Shown: one piece after another, positions 63,781 through 64,000 of the stretch
How the letters are laid out: the number at the start of each line of letters is the position of its first letter
Position numbering within the stretch: position 1 is the first letter of the stretch
Source: an uncultured Clostridia bacterium
GTDB lineage: Bacteria; Bacillota; Clostridia; TANB77; CAG-508
DNA length: 64,000 nucleotides
Reading direction: 5' to 3'
Assembly: GCA_944392945.1 (NCBI GenBank)
Contig: CALXYJ010000005.1
Location: forward strand, 1-64,000
Translations under genes and position numbers: made by a program
Notes under the pieces: generated by a model
What the model saw: only the letters and a program-made list of their open reading frames with translations
Databases searched by the model: none
Told to the model about the DNA's origin: nothing

Positions 63781-64000
63781 TAAATATATGAAGTTTCTAC
63801 TTTAATGACTGCAAAATATTTATTATTTTTTTCATGAATTTTATTTTGAATATTTTTTCTTATTTCTTCTCCATCATATTCTTTATCTCTTGGAACAACT
63901 AAATCAAATATTAAATTAATTCTTTGCCCTCCATCTGTCATCCTAAAATCATGTATAGAAAATTCTGGATTCATTTCTTTTACGATTTTTTCTGTAAACT
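63780..64000 (-). CDS. cation diffusion facilitator, C-terminal part
   Basis: The frame ends in a CDF cytoplasmic dimerisation domain: SIHDFRMTDGGQRINLIFDL then VVPRDKEYD. The frame continues beyond the window edge; the coding strand at 64000 still reads FTEKIVKEM in frame. So only the last 73 residues are seen. The family exports Zn2+, Cd2+, Co2+ or Fe2+ by exchange with protons. The membrane part and substrate site are outside the window. Confidence 0.8.
   Translation of the reverse strand, partial: FTEKIVKEMNPEFSIHDFRMTDGGQRINLIFDLVVPRDKEYDGEEIRKNIQNKIHEKNNKYFAVIKVETSYI

Overview
The window is AT-rich DNA of a low-GC Gram-positive anaerobe. A spore-forming Clostridia-type bacterium is the best guess. 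Supporting signs are strong AAGGAGG-type ribosome binding sites, TTG and GTG starts, a YtvI-like sporulation membrane protein, a CIRCE/HrcA-type operator, an OLE RNA-oapA pair, and clostridial-style small Lys-rich proteins. No rRNA or tRNA gene was seen, so finer placement is not possible.

Layout. (1) 1-1347: a 52-aa small protein, a yccF gene and the left chromosomal flank, which carries a broken SEC-C motif fragment. (2) 1528-14128: an integrative mobilizable element bounded by an exact 21-bp direct repeat, ending 55 bp past the secA stop codon. It holds a frameshifted YhcG-type nuclease, an aminoglycoside-modifying gene run (P-loop kinase, APH(2'')-I-like kinase, GNAT acetyltransferase, a protein with two kinase domains, an unknown), a tyrosine integrase, an excisionase, a MobV relaxase with a recognisable oriT, a RepA-type ATPase, a likely ~570-nt structured RNA with its own promoter and terminator, and a second tyrosine integrase. 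(3) 14184-31311: mostly housekeeping (secA, ytvI-like, CBS protein, murD, cmk-like, uvrA, uvrB, Nudix, SDR). (4) 31427-36543: a five-gene biosynthetic operon (glycosyltransferase, NAD epimerase/reductase, MBL hydrolase, PaaK/F390-type adenylating enzyme, KAS III). (5) 36707-38496: a Cys-containing small protein with a TTG start, a flavin-reductase-like protein, and Hsp20 under a CIRCE operator. (6) 38756-49060: a type III CRISPR effector locus of III-D variant (III-Dv-like) layout. Cas6 is on the + strand. On the - strand lie CARF-HEPN RNase, HD-less Cas10, a Cas7-Cas5(Csx10)-helical fusion, a double Cas7, Csx19-like and a TIGR03986-type Cas7. There is no cas1/cas2 and no CRISPR array in the window. 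(7) 49261-54605: an unknown gene, a metallophosphoesterase, sbcC and sbcD. (8) 54654-55840: oapA and, just upstream, a ~565-nt RNA assigned to OLE RNA. (9) 56105-64000: an anchored extracytoplasmic protein, then an eight-gene MacAB-like efflux/two-component operon with three disruptive mutations, and the end of a cation-diffusion-facilitator gene running off the edge.

How it fits together. The CRISPR locus looks like an RNA-guided, RNA-sensing complex that signals by cyclic oligoadenylate to a CARF-HEPN RNase. It must draw crRNAs from an array elsewhere. The mobile element combines integration, mobilization and probable aminoglycoside resistance. The five-gene biosynthetic operon resembles olefin/beta-lactone (Ole) logic with a glycosyltransferase added. 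All family assignments come from reading motifs and remembered family features; no search was run.
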